NCBI RefSeq assembly: GCF_003946505.1
Contig: NZ_RHON01000007.1
Span: forward strand, 40,111-104,110
DNA from: Companilactobacillus mishanensis
GTDB lineage: Bacteria; Bacillota; Bacilli; Lactobacillales; Lactobacillaceae
DNA: 64,000 nucleotides
Direction of reading: 5' to 3'
This document shows positions 52,272 through 60,728 of this stretch, one piece after another. Each line of letters starts with the position of its first letter. Within the stretch, counting starts at the first letter, position 1. The notes beneath the pieces were generated by a model, which was not told the origin of the DNA, searched no databases, and was given only the letters and a program-made list of their open reading frames with translations. A program made the translations under genes and the position numbers.

Positions 52272-53996
52272 TTAGAGGAATGAACGCATGATTTCTCTCA
52301 TTGGAGGTAGTGTTGGCATTGAGTGTTGATCCTTCAAGTGGTCAAATCCAAATTTAGCATAACCCTTTGCTTCATCCATCATAATTTTACCAGGAAGTGG
52401 AGCTTCATCAGTAACAGCAACATCCAAAAGTGTTGGACGTGTTGGGATACGATACTTGTCGATAGCTTCCTTAAATTGCTTGTCAGTAGTGATACGTTCA
52501 CCGATACCACCAGCAGCTTCAGCAAATTTGGCAAAGTCGATCTCAGGCAAAGCAATACCAAAGTTTTGTTGACCAGCTGATTGTTGTTCGTATTCGATGA
52601 AAGCCAACAACTTGTTGTTCAAGACGATCATCAACATTGGCAAGTCATTCTTAACGGCAGTAGCGAAGTCTTGCATGACCATTGAGAAAGCACCATCACC
52701 GGCGATTGCATAAACTGGACGTTCTGGCATAGCAATTTTACTTGCGATAGCACCAGGAAGTGCACAGCCCATGGTACCTAACCAAGCTGAGATAGTATAT
52801 TTCTGTGTATGTTTAGCTTCGATAAATCTAGCACCGAAGGCTGTTGATGTACCAACATCAATTGACCAAACTGTATCTGCAGGAGCGTTATCACTGATAT
52901 TGTGGAACATCAATGAAGGCAATACACCCTTGTGGTCTTTTGAGTAAACATCTTTGAGCCAGCTACGCCATAATTTAGCCTTGGCTTCAGCAGTATCGAA
53001 GAATGGACGGCTTTCAACAGCCTTACCCAATTTGTTGAATTCTTCAAGAACAACTTTAGTGTCACCTTGGATAGCAACAGTCACATTACGACGTTTACCA
53101 AGTTTGTCACCATCGTTGTCGACTTGAATTGCGTCAACTTTTTTATTCAAATATGGTGCATATGGATAATCTGTACCCAGCATAATAACAAGGTCAGCTT
53201 TTCTCATCATTTCGAAAGCAGGCTTTGTACCTAACTTACCTAGTTGACCAAGATTATATGGTGCATCATCGTCGATCAAACCTTTGGCAGGCATAGTTTG
53301 GATAACTGGAATCTTGTATTTTTCAGCGAATTCTTTGGCTTCTGCTTGTGCAGTTTCGATACCACGTCCAGCCAAAATGATTGGGTTAGAATGTGTTTCG
53401 ATCAAGTGCATAGCCTTTTGAACAGAATCGTCGTCGATCTTGTAATCTTCCAACTTAAATGTATCAACATTAGGTTGGTAATTATCTTCGATCATGTGAT
53501 TAGGAACATCATCAGGAATTGTTAGTACGGCAACACCTCGTTTTGAGATGGCAGTTCTAATAGCTTCGTCGACTATTCTTGGTAATGATTGAGGATCCAT
53601 AACGATCTTATTATAAACCGCAACATTATCGAACAAAACATGAGTGTCAACTTCTTGGAAAAAGTCAGTATTGATCAATTTTGATTGAACTGAACCTAGA
53701 ATTGCAAGAACTGGAGCATGATCCATCTTGGCATCATACAAACCGTTCAACAAGTGAATGGCACCAGGACCACCAATTGATAAACAAGCACTGATTTCGC
53801 CTGTCAATTTAGCGTGTGCGGCAGCTGATAATGCAGCCACCTCTTCATGCAAAACATGTGTGAAGTTAATTTTGTTTTGAGCGCGATACATTGCGTCAAT
53901 CGTTGTATCAACGGAATCCCCGGGTAAACCAAAAATATTATCTATGCCCCATTTGGACATAATATCAACCATCTTATCAGATGCGCGTACTTTCAT
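52272..53996 (-). CDS. spxB: Pyruvate oxidase
   Basis: A 574-residue ThDP/FAD enzyme: pyruvate + phosphate + O2 to acetyl phosphate + H2O2 + CO2. The catalytic Glu lies in VLHEEVAALSAAA, the FAD-binding middle domain in GRGIETAQAEA, and the ThDP motif from GDGAFSMVM to NNKLLAFIEYEQQ. The C-terminal lid is complete to MREIMRSFL. Cytosolic homotetramer by family. Single gene with its own terminator. AGGAGG precedes the ATG. It makes extra ATP and peroxide in air. Confidence 0.94.
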   Translation of the reverse strand: MKVRASDKMVDIMSKWGIDNIFGLPGDSVDTTIDAMYRAQNKINFTHVLHEEVAALSAAAHAKLTGEISACLSIGGPGAIHLLNGLYDAKMDHAPVLAILGSVQSKLINTDFFQEVDTHVLFDNVAVYNKIVMDPQSLPRIVDEAIRTAISKRGVAVLTIPDDVPNHMIEDNYQPNVDTFKLEDYKIDDDSVQKAMHLIETHSNPIILAGRGIETAQAEAKEFAEKYKIPVIQTMPAKGLIDDDAPYNLGQLGKLGTKPAFEMMRKADLVIMLGTDYPYAPYLNKKVDAIQVDNDGDKLGKRRNVTVAIQGDTKVVLEEFNKLGKAVESRPFFDTAEAKAKLWRSWLKDVYSKDHKGVLPSLMFHNISDNAPADTVWSIDVGTSTAFGARFIEAKHTQKYTISAWLGTMGCALPGAIASKIAMPERPVYAIAGDGAFSMVMQDFATAVKNDLPMLMIVLNNKLLAFIEYEQQSAGQQNFGIALPEIDFAKFAEAAGGIGERITTDKQFKEAIDKYRIPTRPTLLDVAVTDEAPLPGKIMMDEAKGYAKFGFDHLKDQHSMPTLPPMREIMRSFL

Positions 53997-54195
53997 AATG
54001 TGCCTCCTATTTCTATAAACACTATATACTTTACCACTTTTATTTCACAATAAAAGAATTCTGATTAAGTTATTTCGTGGTGGGACTGGTTTGCTGAAAT
54101 TTATACCATTGTGAAAATTCTATCTTTTAAATAAGAAATATTTTCATGTGATATCTGATATTATAGATATATGAATATTTAGGGGAAGTGAAATA

Positions 54196-54723
54196 ATGGT
54201 CAAGCAGTTCCAACTTTACCGTTGGTTGAGGTTTATCTTTCTTGCTACGGCAGGAATATTAATTGTCCTCGAACCAACAAATAGTTTGAATTATATTATC
54301 TACATCGTTTCTGCCTATATCGCTTTTTACGGGATCCTCTCACTTTGGGACGGATGGAGTATTAAGCGAAAGACTGGCGAAAGTAACATTGCCATCGGAT
54401 TTGGATTTCTCGCATTGATTGTCGCAGTTCTGGTCCTTTTGGTGGCAAAGTTCTTAGTACAACTAGTTCCACCCCTTTTGGGGATCATCCTGTTAGTCAA
54501 TGGAGTTAACCAATTCCGTGATTCGCATGAAACTCGTAAGCAAGTTAAATTCATGCCCTGGCTGGATTATTTATACTCAGCATTACTGATTTTAGCCGGC
54601 GTAGTCTTCATTTTGAATCCGTCAAAAACGATTATCTTCCTATATCAATTGTTTGGTGTCGCACTGATCGTGCTGGCGTTTTTCGAAATTGTTAATTCAA
54701 GTATCTACTCACGTAAAAAATAG
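54196..54723 (+). CDS. HdeD-like (DUF308) membrane protein
   Basis: A 175-residue protein with six hydrophobic helices in three pairs (LRFIFLATAGILIVLEP, ALIVAVLVLLVAKFLVQLVP, LYSALLILAGVVFILNPSKT). That is the DUF308/HdeD repeat layout. GGGGAAG precedes the ATG. In this family acid-stress roles are proposed; function here is unproven. Convergent with the thioesterase gene. Confidence 0.8.
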   Translation: MVKQFQLYRWLRFIFLATAGILIVLEPTNSLNYIIYIVSAYIAFYGILSLWDGWSIKRKTGESNIAIGFGFLALIVAVLVLLVAKFLVQLVPPLLGIILLVNGVNQFRDSHETRKQVKFMPWLDYLYSALLILAGVVFILNPSKTIIFLYQLFGVALIVLAFFEIVNSSIYSRKK

Positions 54724-54729
54724 CTATAA

Positions 54730-55104
54730 TTATTTCAGAGCTACTTTTTTCAATGTAACCGTACTCAAGCTTGTCGGAATGGCATGATTTTCAAGATGAG
54801 TCGTAACAGTCCAAGTTTGGATCGTGTTACCAACTCTGACTGGAGTAGCTTCAGTAACGAGAACTCCATCTTTCACGGAGTTTAAATGGTGAGTCATAAT
54901 ATCGACTCCTACTGCAACGCTGTTTTCGTCATCGATATTGAGATTAGCTCCGATACTTGCGGCTGTCTCGGCGAGTACTGCGTTGATGCCGCCATGCATG
55001 ATTTTATGCGGTTGCATATGTTTATCTTCAATTTTCATTTTTAGGACAACGCGGGTCTTTCCTTGATCTATCACGTCTATTCCTAAATTTTCTAACAAAT
55101 TCAT
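54730..55104 (-). CDS. menI: Hotdog-fold thioesterase, probable DHNA-CoA hydrolase
   Basis: A 124-residue PaaI-type hotdog protein: [20 protein letters not shown] with the catalytic-loop Glu, and [15 protein letters not shown]. It is divergent from menB with 25 bp between the starts. Next to menB and menE the likely job is hydrolysis of 1,4-dihydroxy-2-naphthoyl-CoA to DHNA. The assignment depends on this context. Confidence 0.8.
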   Translation of the reverse strand: MNLLENLGIDVIDQGKTRVVLKMKIEDKHMQPHKIMHGGINAVLAETAASIGANLNIDDENSVAVGVDIMTHHLNSVKDGVLVTEATPVRVGNTIQTWTVTTHLENHAIPTSLSTVTLKKVALK

Positions 55105-55129
55105 TTTTACACCTCGGAGGTTTTTATTT

Positions 55130-55945
55130 ATGAGTCAATGGGAATCTATTAAAGAGTACAAAGAGATTTTATTCGAACGAATGGATAAGGTTGCAAAAAT
55201 CACTATCAATCGTCCCGAAAAAAGAAATGCCTTTACACCTGATACTGTACAAGAAATGATTGACGCTTTCAATTACTGTCGTGACGATTCAACTATCGGT
55301 GTCATCATTTTGACTGGTCAAGGCGACCTCGCATTCTGTTCTGGTGGCGACCAAAGTGTCCGTGGTAACGGTGGTTACGTCGGTTCTGACCATGTTGCCA
55401 GACTTAATGTTTTGGACTTACAACATTTAATTAGAATTATTCCTAAGCCTGTCATTGCGATGGTTCGTGGCTGGTCTGTTGGTGGCGGAAACATTCTTCA
55501 ATTAGTATGTGATTTGACTATCGCTGCTGACAACGCCAAATTCATGCAAACTGGTCCCAAGGTTGGATCATTTGATGCTGGATACGGTTCTGCCTACCTT
55601 GCTCGTGTTATCGGCCACAAACGTGCCAAAGAAGTTTGGTTCCTCTGCAAACCATACACAGCCGATGAAGCTTTCCAAATGGGTTGGATCAACAAAGTCG
55701 TTCCATTAGCTGACGTTGAGAAAGAAACTCTTGAATGGTGCGACGAGATTTTGAAGAAGTCACCTACCGCAATCCGTTTTATCAAGGCTGCTATGAACGC
55801 TGATACTGATGGCTTAGCAGGATTGCAACAACTTGCTGGTGACTCGACAATGATGTTCTACACTAGTGATGAAGGAAAAGAAGGCCGTGACGCTTTCCTA
55901 GAAAAACGTGACCCAGACTTCGACAAATTCCCTAAATTTCCATAA
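55130..55945 (+). CDS. menB: 1,4-dihydroxy-2-naphthoyl-CoA synthase
   Basis: A 271-residue crotonase-fold enzyme that cyclises o-succinylbenzoyl-CoA to DHNA-CoA. Diagnostic segments: [20 protein letters not shown], the oxyanion region [49 protein letters not shown] and the C-terminal [16 protein letters not shown] precedes the ATG. menE follows after 28 bp. Confidence 0.94.
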   Translation: MSQWESIKEYKEILFERMDKVAKITINRPEKRNAFTPDTVQEMIDAFNYCRDDSTIGVIILTGQGDLAFCSGGDQSVRGNGGYVGSDHVARLNVLDLQHLIRIIPKPVIAMVRGWSVGGGNILQLVCDLTIAADNAKFMQTGPKVGSFDAGYGSAYLARVIGHKRAKEVWFLCKPYTADEAFQMGWINKVVPLADVEKETLEWCDEILKKSPTAIRFIKAAMNADTDGLAGLQQLAGDSTMMFYTSDEGKEGRDAFLEKRDPDFDKFPKFP

Positions 55946-55979
55946 AATAGCTTGTTTATTTTAGGAAAGGACGTTGATT

Positions 55980-57437
55980 TTGGAAAATTGGCTAACAAAA
56001 AGAGCGACCCTAGATCCTAACAAGGTCGCTTTAATTTTTGAATATACAGATTTTACATTTACAGAATTGAATTCAACTGTGCAATTATATGCCAGCAAAT
56101 TGTATCAACACGGCATCCATCAGGGCGACCGCGTAGCAATATTTACCGCAAATTCATTCAACGGATATATTGCGACCCTGGCGCTTCAACAAATCGGTGT
56201 GGAAATTGTTTTCTTGAATACTCGCTTATCCGAGTCAGAGTTAAGCTTTCAAATCGCCGACTCTGGCGTGACTGACTGTTTGATCGATGATAATTTGAAA
56301 CACTCACAACTTGATAACGTTTCTGTTTCGAAAACTATGATGTCCAAGATTCTCTCGATGCCGGCATCTGAAGAATATGAGCCAGTAAAAGAGTTCAAAA
56401 ATGATGACGTTACTTCCATTATGTATACTTCTGGAACTTCTGGTCGTCCAAAAGGAGTTCTGCAGACTTTTGGCAATCATTTTTATTCAGCAATCGGTAT
56501 GTCACTGAACTTAGGCATTACAGATGATGATTCATGGGTGTTGTCAGTTCCCCTATTTCATATTTCGGGATTCTCGATCATGATGCGTTCACTGATTTAC
56601 GGAATGCCCGTGTATTTGATAGAAAAATTTGATGAGACTTATATCAATCGCATTTTGATCAACGAACGTGCTTCGATAATTTCGCTGGTTCCAACGATGT
56701 TGAAAAGAATTCTGAATAATTTAAAAACAGGTCAAAATTTCAATGATAATTTCCGCTGCGTTTTTCTAGGTGGCGGACCAATTGATAATTGGACTTTGTT
56801 ACGTTGCCAAATGTTGGAAATCCCAGTTATACAGTCATACGGAATGACCGAAACGGCTTCAAATGTCGTTGCCTTAAACTTCAAAGATGCCGACAGAAAA
56901 GTTGGCTCTTCTGGGCAGGCGCTATTCCCAGTTAATTTGAGAATTACCAATCAGGATGAAGAAGGCATCGGTGATATCGAAATTAAAGCACCAAATGTCG
57001 CCAAGGGATATTTGAATCAACCAGATTTGTTCGCCGCAAAGATGACTGATGATGGATTTTATCGTACCGGAGATCTTGGTTACCTCGACAAAGAAAGTTT
57101 TCTATTCATCAAAGGTCGCAAGGACGACATGATTATTTCCGGTGGTGAAAATATTTATCCTGAAGAAGTCGAAAATATTTACGGAAAAATCGAAGGACTT
57201 GAGAGCATCGCGGTAATTGGTGTTGACGATGACGATTGGGGACAGATTCCCGTTGCCTATGTTACAACTGATAAGGACGCATTCTTGAATGGTCAAGATT
57301 TGATTGAATACGGTCGAAATCGATTAGCACATTATAAAGTTCCTCGTGAGTTCAGACTCGTTGAGGCAATGCCACTGACATCTAGTGGAAAATTGTTGCG
57401 TCGGAAACTTGGAAATTTAGATTATCAAAAAATTTAA
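55980..57437 (+). CDS. menE: o-Succinylbenzoate-CoA ligase
   Basis: About 485 residues, an acyl-AMP-forming ligase: MYTSGTSGRPKGVLQTFGNH (P-loop), SYGMTETASNVV, YRTGDLGYLDKE and the lysine-bearing LTSSGKLLRRKL. It activates OSB for MenB. The start is a TTG: 55980 (9 nt after AGGAAAGG) seems better than 55974 (3 nt after it). No menF, menD, menC or menA is in the window, so this is a lower-pathway fragment. A terminator follows. Confidence 0.92.
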   Translation: MENWLTKRATLDPNKVALIFEYTDFTFTELNSTVQLYASKLYQHGIHQGDRVAIFTANSFNGYIATLALQQIGVEIVFLNTRLSESELSFQIADSGVTDCLIDDNLKHSQLDNVSVSKTMMSKILSMPASEEYEPVKEFKNDDVTSIMYTSGTSGRPKGVLQTFGNHFYSAIGMSLNLGITDDDSWVLSVPLFHISGFSIMMRSLIYGMPVYLIEKFDETYINRILINERASIISLVPTMLKRILNNLKTGQNFNDNFRCVFLGGGPIDNWTLLRCQMLEIPVIQSYGMTETASNVVALNFKDADRKVGSSGQALFPVNLRITNQDEEGIGDIEIKAPNVAKGYLNQPDLFAAKMTDDGFYRTGDLGYLDKESFLFIKGRKDDMIISGGENIYPEEVENIYGKIEGLESIAVIGVDDDDWGQIPVAYVTTDKDAFLNGQDLIEYGRNRLAHYKVPREFRLVEAMPLTSSGKLLRRKLGNLDYQKI

Positions 57438-57447
57438 TTGTTGTAGC

Positions 57448-57482
57448 AAAAAAGACTGAAAATTACTTTTCAGTCTTTTTTT
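57448..57482 (+). terminator. menE terminator
   Basis: AAAGACTGAAAA, TTAC, TTTTCAGTCTTTTTTT. Its T run joins directly to the toxin remnant. Confidence 0.9.
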
Positions 57483-57483
57483 G

Positions 57484-57540
57484 ATGGTTGTCTTTTCAAC
57501 ACTGATAATCGAGATCCTAAAATTCAAAGCAAAAAAATAA
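57484..57540 (+). pseudogene. Remnant of holin-like type I toxin, copy A
   Basis: From an ATG inside the menE terminator tail the frame reads MVVFSTLIIEILKFKAKK and stops, matching the C-terminal two thirds of the toxins at 57880 and 58342. The 5' half with the ribosome-site hairpin is missing and menE sits there instead, so this is a truncated copy. The downstream region lost the strong GGACCGTC terminator too. Confidence 0.7.
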
Positions 57541-57879
57541 TCATCCATACACTTTAGACGGTCGCGATTAATATACTTGTAAGCCACGATTCTCATCATG
57601 TCTCAACTAAAGATTAACACTCCATAAGGTATTCATGACATACAAAGATATTTAATTTTATATAGCTAGATATCGCTATTTAATACTTTTATATTCATAT
57701 ATTTTTAGCCTTAGAAACAATTTATTAGTTTCTTTAATCCATATCTATCCAACGACTTAAAGCGGATAATATTCTAAGACAACTGGTTCACGGCGATGGC
57801 TAGCCTGATGAAATGAGGCGATGCCATCTATGGATAATTTTGAATTAATTTTTGACACTACCTCTGAAAGGAGGTAGTT

Positions 57880-57963
57880 ATCTCAACATTTGACTCGTTA
57901 ATCTTAATGATTGATTTTTCACTGTTAATAATCGAGATCCTAAAATTTAAGTCAAAAAAATAA
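57880..57963 (+). CDS. Holin-like type I toxin peptide, copy B (AUC start)
   Basis: A 27-codon frame from ATC 57880: ISTFDSLILMIDFSLLIIEI then LKFKSKK. It has one membrane helix and a basic tail, as in the holin-like (Hol-Tox) small toxins with LILM near the start. AAGGAGG at 57868-57874 is 5 nt before the ATC; the first in-frame ATG (57907) is 27 nt further in. ACTACCTC (57857-57864) pairs with GAGGTAGT (57871-57878) and hides the ribosome site, a hallmark of type I toxins. Confidence 0.72.
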   Translation: MSTFDSLILMIDFSLLIIEILKFKSKK

Positions 57964-58041
57964 TCGCCTACGAATTTGTATGTGCGTAGCGATTATTTAA
58001 TCATAATCAGGTTAGCTACCGTCACATGCCGGTTGCCAAGG

Positions 58042-58066
58042 GGACCGTCTGCAGACGGTCCTTTTT
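58042..58066 (+). terminator. Terminator of toxin unit B
   Basis: GGACCGTCTGCAGACGGTCC is a perfect 20-bp palindrome, then TTTTT. Confidence 0.9.
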
Positions 58067-58341
58067 GTTTCACCTTTAGTATACTCTGTTTTAGTTCCAA
58101 TACTTGTATAAAGATATTTGTATTTTGAAGCGATTTTTAACTATTAAATACTTTTATATTCATGTTTTTTTAGTCTTAGAAACAATATACTAGTTTCAAA
58201 CATCCATATCTATCCAGACACTCAAGGCGGATAATACTTTAAGACAACTGGTTCACGGCGATGGCTAGCCTGATGGAAATGAGGCGATGCCATGAATAAT
58301 TCTTTGTTATTTTTTGGCACTACCTCCGAAAGGAGGTAGCT

Positions 58342-58425
58342 ATTTCAACTTTTCATGTTTTAATGTTGATGTTTCTTTTTGCAACATTAGTCATTGAGAT
58401 TCTGAAATTTAGAGCAAAAAAATAA
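58342..58425 (+). CDS. Holin-like type I toxin peptide, copy C (AUU start)
   Basis: 27 codons from ATT 58342: ISTFHVLMLMFLFATLVIEI then LKFRAKK. It aligns without gaps to copy B from ISTF to KK, and ISTF lies before any ATG in both, which supports translation from the AUU/AUC. ACTACCTCC pairs with GGAGGTAG just upstream, covering the ribosome site. Predicted membrane-inserting peptide kept silent by an antisense RNA. Confidence 0.72.
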   Translation: MSTFHVLMLMFLFATLVIEILKFRAKK

Positions 58426-58499
58426 TCGCCTACGAATTTACGCGCGTAGCGATTATTTAACTATAATCATGCTAGCTACCGTCTTATAACAGTTGCCAG

Positions 58500-58526
58500 G
58501 GGACCGTCTGCAGATGGTCCTTTTTT
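58500..58526 (+). terminator. Terminator of toxin unit C
   Basis: GGACCGTCTGCAGATGGTCC (one G-U/T pair compared with unit B), then six T. Confidence 0.9.
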
Positions 58527-58591
58527 GTTTCATCTTTAGTATACTCTGTTTTCATTTCAATACTTGTATAAAGATATTTGTATTTGATCTC

Positions 58592-58625
58592 AAAAAAATA
58601 ACCTCAAAATTTCTTTTGAAGTTAT
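58592..58625 (-). terminator. Terminator on the minus strand
   Basis: ATAACTTCAAAA pairs with TTTTGAGGTTAT, then TTTTTTTG on the minus strand. The nearest minus gene ends at 59026, about 400 bp upstream, so it may end that mRNA or a small RNA. Confidence 0.7.
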
Positions 58626-58907
58626 CCTTTCAATTTATAAATTGACGTCATTTTTGTGATGAAACTTTCGCTTTTTTAAGTTTTGGTACAATTTGAAGTA
58701 TACAGTGTTTTTCAGTTGTCACACTTTTAATTATATAAAAATATTTTTTGTAATTTGATAATTTTGTGTGTTTTGTTTAGTGATATATTTTTCGGTAACT
58801 GTTGTGGTTAATATCTGAATTGTTTCCCTGCTTTACCAGTTCCACTTTCCTGCTTTATCCGTTTTGCTTTCCTGCTTTATACGTTTTGCTTTTCCTACCT
58901 TTATAGC
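58626..58907. other. AT-rich gene-free stretch
   Basis: No open frame with a ribosome site on either strand. Contains AT-rich DNA and the 22-bp tandem repeats at 58823-58889. Confidence 0.5.
58823..58889. repeat. Three 22-23-bp tandem repeats
   Basis: Units TTTCCTGCTTTAT(C/A)CGTTTTGC at 58846-58867 and 58868-58889 differ by one base; a diverged first unit (TTTCCCTGCTTTACCAG...) lies at 58823-58845. Confidence 0.75.
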
Positions 58908-59026
58908 GGAAACGCCCAAAACAAAACTGCTCCCTATACATAGCTACGACAAGTGGCCTCGCCGACTTCGTCGTCAATTCCATTGTCTAGGCTATGACCG
59001 GGAGCAAAGCGTTTTGTTTTTGGCTC
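58908..59026. repeat. Cloverleaf repeat element, copy 1
   Basis: About 119 bp bounded by GAAACGC and TTTTGGCTCT. Nested pairings: AAAACAAAAC with GTTTTGTTTT, GCTCCC (58929-58934) with GGGAGC (59000-59005), CATAGC with GCTATG, GACAA.TGG (58948-58956) with CCATTGTC (58980-58987), and an inner GAC-TTC-GTC hairpin. The right end reaches the stop codon of the hydrolase gene. Confidence 0.82.
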
Positions 59027-59781
59027 TAGTTTAAATAATACTCAAAAAAATTTGCTATCTTATCCATCAATGGTGGTTCTACTAAATGTTTTGCTTTATA
59101 TCCTGTTATGAAAGCAACTTGTTCGGCATATGGTTTTCCCTGTATGCTATCGAAAAAGCTTTTTGATTCGTCATATGGAATTCTTTCGTCATCTGTCCCA
59201 TGCCAAAACAACAATGGTCTATTGGCTATTGTTTCTGGATAATTATCTAAATCATAATCATCGATCCAGCTGGTCAATTTGCTCATATCATCTGGTAGAT
59301 AGATATCACGTTCTTTGGCAGACTCTCTGACCAGTTTTGCATACTCATTCAATTTTGGACTGCCCATTATTATCGCTGCCGCAGTGATTTCGGGATGTTG
59401 TGTTAACAACGCACCTGTGGTCATCCCTCCCATTGAATAGCCACCTACTCCGATTTTTCCGTCTTTTATCAAATCTCTTCCTTGATAAAATTCTTTTATT
59501 AATGAAAATTCGGCTATATTGCCTTGGATCGTATTCCAGAATGTGAATGACGGTATGGATGAAACATCTTGAATTCTCTTTCCGTGATTCATGGCATCTG
59601 GCAGTATTACTCTGATATTTTTCCCTGCTAATTTTCTAGCTTGCGTCAAAACTAGCTCTTTATCTGATCTCCAGCCGTGATAAAAAATCACTATGGGTGC
59701 TTTTTCGTAACGATATTTTTCCTCTACTACTTCCAAAATTGGAACGTCCTGTAGCATCCGGCGATAAATTTTTATCATCAA
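59026..59781 (-). CDS. Alpha/beta-hydrolase (esterase/peptidase-like)
   Basis: A 251-residue serine hydrolase. Nucleophile elbow GGYSMGGM, oxyanion HGW near residue 35 (IVIFYHGWRSDKE), acid in FWHGTDDERIP and final His in AKHLVEPP. No signal peptide. Related to YitV-type esterases; substrate unknown. Its stop codon touches repeat copy 1, which may provide its 3' end. Confidence 0.82.
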   Translation of the reverse strand: MMIKIYRRMLQDVPILEVVEEKYRYEKAPIVIFYHGWRSDKELVLTQARKLAGKNIRVILPDAMNHGKRIQDVSSIPSFTFWNTIQGNIAEFSLIKEFYQGRDLIKDGKIGVGGYSMGGMTTGALLTQHPEITAAAIIMGSPKLNEYAKLVRESAKERDIYLPDDMSKLTSWIDDYDLDNYPETIANRPLLFWHGTDDERIPYDESKSFFDSIQGKPYAEQVAFITGYKAKHLVEPPLMDKIANFFEYYLN

Positions 59782-59850
59782 CCCACCTCATTTCCTAATC
59801 AATATAATAATATCATTTTTAGATAAATATTTATTGTTTGAGAAATTGGG

Positions 59851-59881
59851 CAAAAAAAATACATCTATCTCTAGATGCATT
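59851..59881 (-). terminator. Terminator of 59871-60131
   Basis: TGCATCTA, GAGA, TAGATGTA, then eight T on the minus strand; it overlaps the last codons of the gene. Confidence 0.85.
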
Positions 59882-60131
59882 GTCGTGGCCGTATTGCTAA
59901 ATAGCCATCTATTTTGAAAACTAACTCTCCGATGCTCTGGTCATGCACATGGTTAGTTTTACGCCCATAATCCTTAAGACTTGCTCTTAAATGGACTAGA
60001 GTCGATGCTGTCTCTTGGTGGTGCAATTCGTCAATGTATTTCATTACGAGATTAATCAGATCGCCCTCAGAAGTTATGTTGAATTCCGCCACTGATTGTT
60101 CGAGACAGTCTATAATAATGGTTTTATCCAT
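59871..60131 (-). CDS. Hypothetical 86-residue protein
   Basis: A small, His-rich, mostly helical cytosolic protein: MDKTIIIDCLEQSVAEFNIT, MKYIDELHHQETASTLVHLR, then IGELVFKIDGYLAI. GGAG precedes the ATG. Not recognised. The helix-rich layout and single-gene unit with a terminator resemble immunity or regulator proteins, but that is a guess. Confidence 0.6.
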   Translation of the reverse strand: MDKTIIIDCLEQSVAEFNITSEGDLINLVMKYIDELHHQETASTLVHLRASLKDYGRKTNHVHDQSIGELVFKIDGYLAIRPRQCI

Positions 60132-60481
60132 AATATAACTGCTCCACTCCCGGTTTATTCAGCCTAAATTTACACTTTAGAAAAACCGATTTCCTCAAAA
60201 ACTATTTCATCCTAAACCCTAATAAGGAGATTCTTTTCAGAAACTCCTTATGGGCTAATTGTGCTATAAGTACTTACTGAAAATATTCCAATTTTGAAAA
60301 AAACCAATTTCCAATTATGAATTTTAGTTGGGTGGATTATTGGGATTTTATTAGTTATTTGTTATATTTTTGGATTTATATGTTAAAAGAAGCGACCTGG
60401 ACTTTTGTCTGGTCGCTTCTTTTTTTGTGTTGGTTGGGAACACCTTTACTTTTTTATACCAACGTTTCTATTTTTATAGCC
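60132..60481. other. Gene-free stretch before repeat copy 2
   Basis: About 350 bp with leader DNA of 59871-60131 and one strong hairpin at 60386-60426. A plus-strand frame from ATG 60317 exists but has no ribosome site and runs through the hairpin and the repeat, so I do not call it. Confidence 0.5.
60386..60426. terminator. Hairpin terminator between repeat region and 59871 gene
   Basis: AGAAGCGACC and GGTCGCTTCT pair perfectly, with seven T on the plus strand and TTTT on the minus strand. No plus gene precedes it; on the minus strand it could end the pepO transcript. Confidence 0.75.
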
Positions 60482-60600
60482 GAAACGCTAAAAACAAAAC
60501 TGCTCCCTATACATAGCTACGGAAAGCGGCCTTGCCGACTTTGTCGTCAATTCCGTTTCCTAGGCTATGACCGGGAGCAAAACGTTTTGTTTTTGGCTCT
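60482..60600. repeat. Cloverleaf repeat element, copy 2
   Basis: Same bounds and layout as copy 1. The middle stem differs on both sides: GGAAA.CGG (60521-60529) pairs with CCGTTTCC (60553-60560), against GACAA.TGG with CCATTGTC in copy 1. Pairing is kept by compensatory change. Confidence 0.82.
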
Positions 60601-60604
60601 TTTC

Positions 60605-60724
60605 TGAAACGCCAACACAATGGCAGAAGCCTATACATAGCTACGACAAGTGGCCTCGCCGACTTCGTCGTCAATTCCATTGTCTAGGCTATGACCGGCT
60701 TCTTACGCCATTGCTTTTGGCTCT
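60605..60724. repeat. Cloverleaf repeat element, copy 3
   Basis: Lies head-to-tail with copy 2. The core equals copy 1 but the outer stem is different: CAATGGCA-GAAGCC (GAAGCC at 60626-60631) pairs with GGCTTC (60697-60702) and CGCCATTG. Again both sides changed together. It ends 5 bp before the pepO stop. Confidence 0.82.
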
Positions 60725-60728
60725 GCTT

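Larger units (their letters stand above)
57690..58130 (+). repeat. Type I toxin-antitoxin locus, tandem unit B
   Basis: This unit and 58160-58590 are direct repeats. Each holds, in order: TACTTTTATATTCAT, a TTAGAAACAAT word, CCATATCTATCC, GCGGATAAT, a GACAACTGGTTCACGGCGAT leader with ATGGC/GCCAT pairing, a hairpin carrying the ribosome site, the toxin frame, an AATCGC...GCGATT hairpin, the terminator GGACCGTC...GACGGTCC, and on the minus strand a conserved AACAGAGTATACT word that could be the -10 region of the antisense antitoxin RNA. Confidence 0.75.
58160..58590 (+). repeat. Type I toxin-antitoxin locus, tandem unit C
   Basis: Second full unit, collinear with 57690-58130. Differences are scattered substitutions, but the leader, hairpin, toxin length, terminator and the minus-strand AACAGAGTATACT word are kept. 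This indicates a tandem duplication followed by drift under selection for structure. Confidence 0.75.

Noticed and set aside
57417..57599. 60-residue minus-strand frame across the menE terminator
   Set aside because: It covers the menE end, the terminator and the antisense of the toxin remnant; no ribosome site.
57690..58590. Tandem repeats here as a CRISPR array or an insertion sequence
   Set aside because: Only two units of about 440 bp, no short regularly spaced repeats, no transposase frame, and the units match a type I toxin locus.
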